Origin: Bryobacterales bacterium
Lineage (GTDB): Bacteria > Acidobacteriota > Terriglobia > Bryobacterales > Bryobacteraceae
Reading direction: 5' to 3'
Assembly: GCA_003164075.1 (NCBI GenBank)
Contig: PLRZ01000129.1
Location: 5,153-11,095 of the forward strand
DNA length: 5,943 nt
Part shown: positions 5,926 to 5,943 of the stretch, piece by piece
Layout of the letters: every line of letters starts with the position of its first letter
Numbering within the stretch: position 1 is the stretch's first letter
The notes under the pieces: generated by a model
Database searches by the model: none
Seen by the model: the letters and a program-made list of their open reading frames with translations, nothing else
Told to the model about the DNA's origin: nothing
Translations under genes and position numbers: made by a program

Positions 5926-5936
5926 ACTCCTGATGT
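5919..5936 (-). repeat. 18-bp inverted repeat, right copy
   Basis: This is the exact reverse complement of 84-101. It overlaps the base of the 5854-5925 hairpin and ends 7 bp before the window edge. The sequence inside the two copies differs completely (TTATCG inside the left copy, GGGCGC on the same strand inside the right), so only 18 bp are shared. Confidence 0.75.
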
Positions 5937-5943
5937 CGCCCCG

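Noticed and set aside
84..5936. Transposon bounded by the 18-bp inverted repeats
   Set aside because: There is no transposase, no target-site duplication can be checked, the matches end abruptly, and the enclosed genes look like ordinary chromosomal ones. XerD here is the housekeeping type.
5854..5936. Integron attC site
   Set aside because: The long imperfect hairpin prompted this, but the GTTRRRY / RYYYAAC core boxes are not present and no integron integrase or cassette structure is seen.

Overview
The window looks like an ordinary chromosomal stretch from a GC-rich Gram-negative bacterium. An Acidobacteriota of the Solibacter/Bryobacter kind fits best. That assignment is inference from protein style (an exported TPR protein with a carboxypeptidase-regulatory-like N-terminus, a PilZ mini-protein, two small proteins of a type I associate with that phylum); no marker gene settles it. 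No rRNA, tRNA, CRISPR array, transposase or phage gene was found.

Layout, left to right. Bases 1-226 hold no convincing gene, but they carry one copy of an 18-bp repeat (84-101). A single-domain PilZ protein follows (227-658, +). It converges on a two-gene minus-strand unit: xerD-type tyrosine recombinase (2990-2082), then a CCA-adding/poly(A)-polymerase-family nucleotidyltransferase (2029-686), with a short hairpin between them. Divergent from xerD, across only 38 bp, is a conserved-looking protein of unknown function (3029-3538, +). A probable promoter and an inverted repeat then lead into an exported TPR protein (3608-4801, +) and a tiny membrane-anchored TRASH/YHS-type metal-binding protein (4847-5119, +). 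A GC-rich hairpin separates those two. A small exported protein of unknown function lies on the minus strand (5706-5290). The last 237 bases are non-coding and rich in structure: a near-palindrome (5787-5808), a long imperfect hairpin (5854-5925), and the second, inverted copy of the 18-bp repeat (5919-5936).

Working together: xerD and the nucleotidyltransferase are housekeeping functions (chromosome dimer resolution, tRNA 3'-end maturation or RNA tailing) that look co-transcribed without an obvious functional link. The TPR protein and the TRASH mini-protein probably share a transcript and both belong to the envelope. The PilZ protein is a likely cyclic-di-GMP receiver with no partner visible here.

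I see no convincing new multi-gene system. The most unusual signals are the 18-bp perfect inverted repeat near the two ends and the wobble-paired hairpin fused to its right copy. They may belong to a dispersed repeat or structured-RNA family in this genome.
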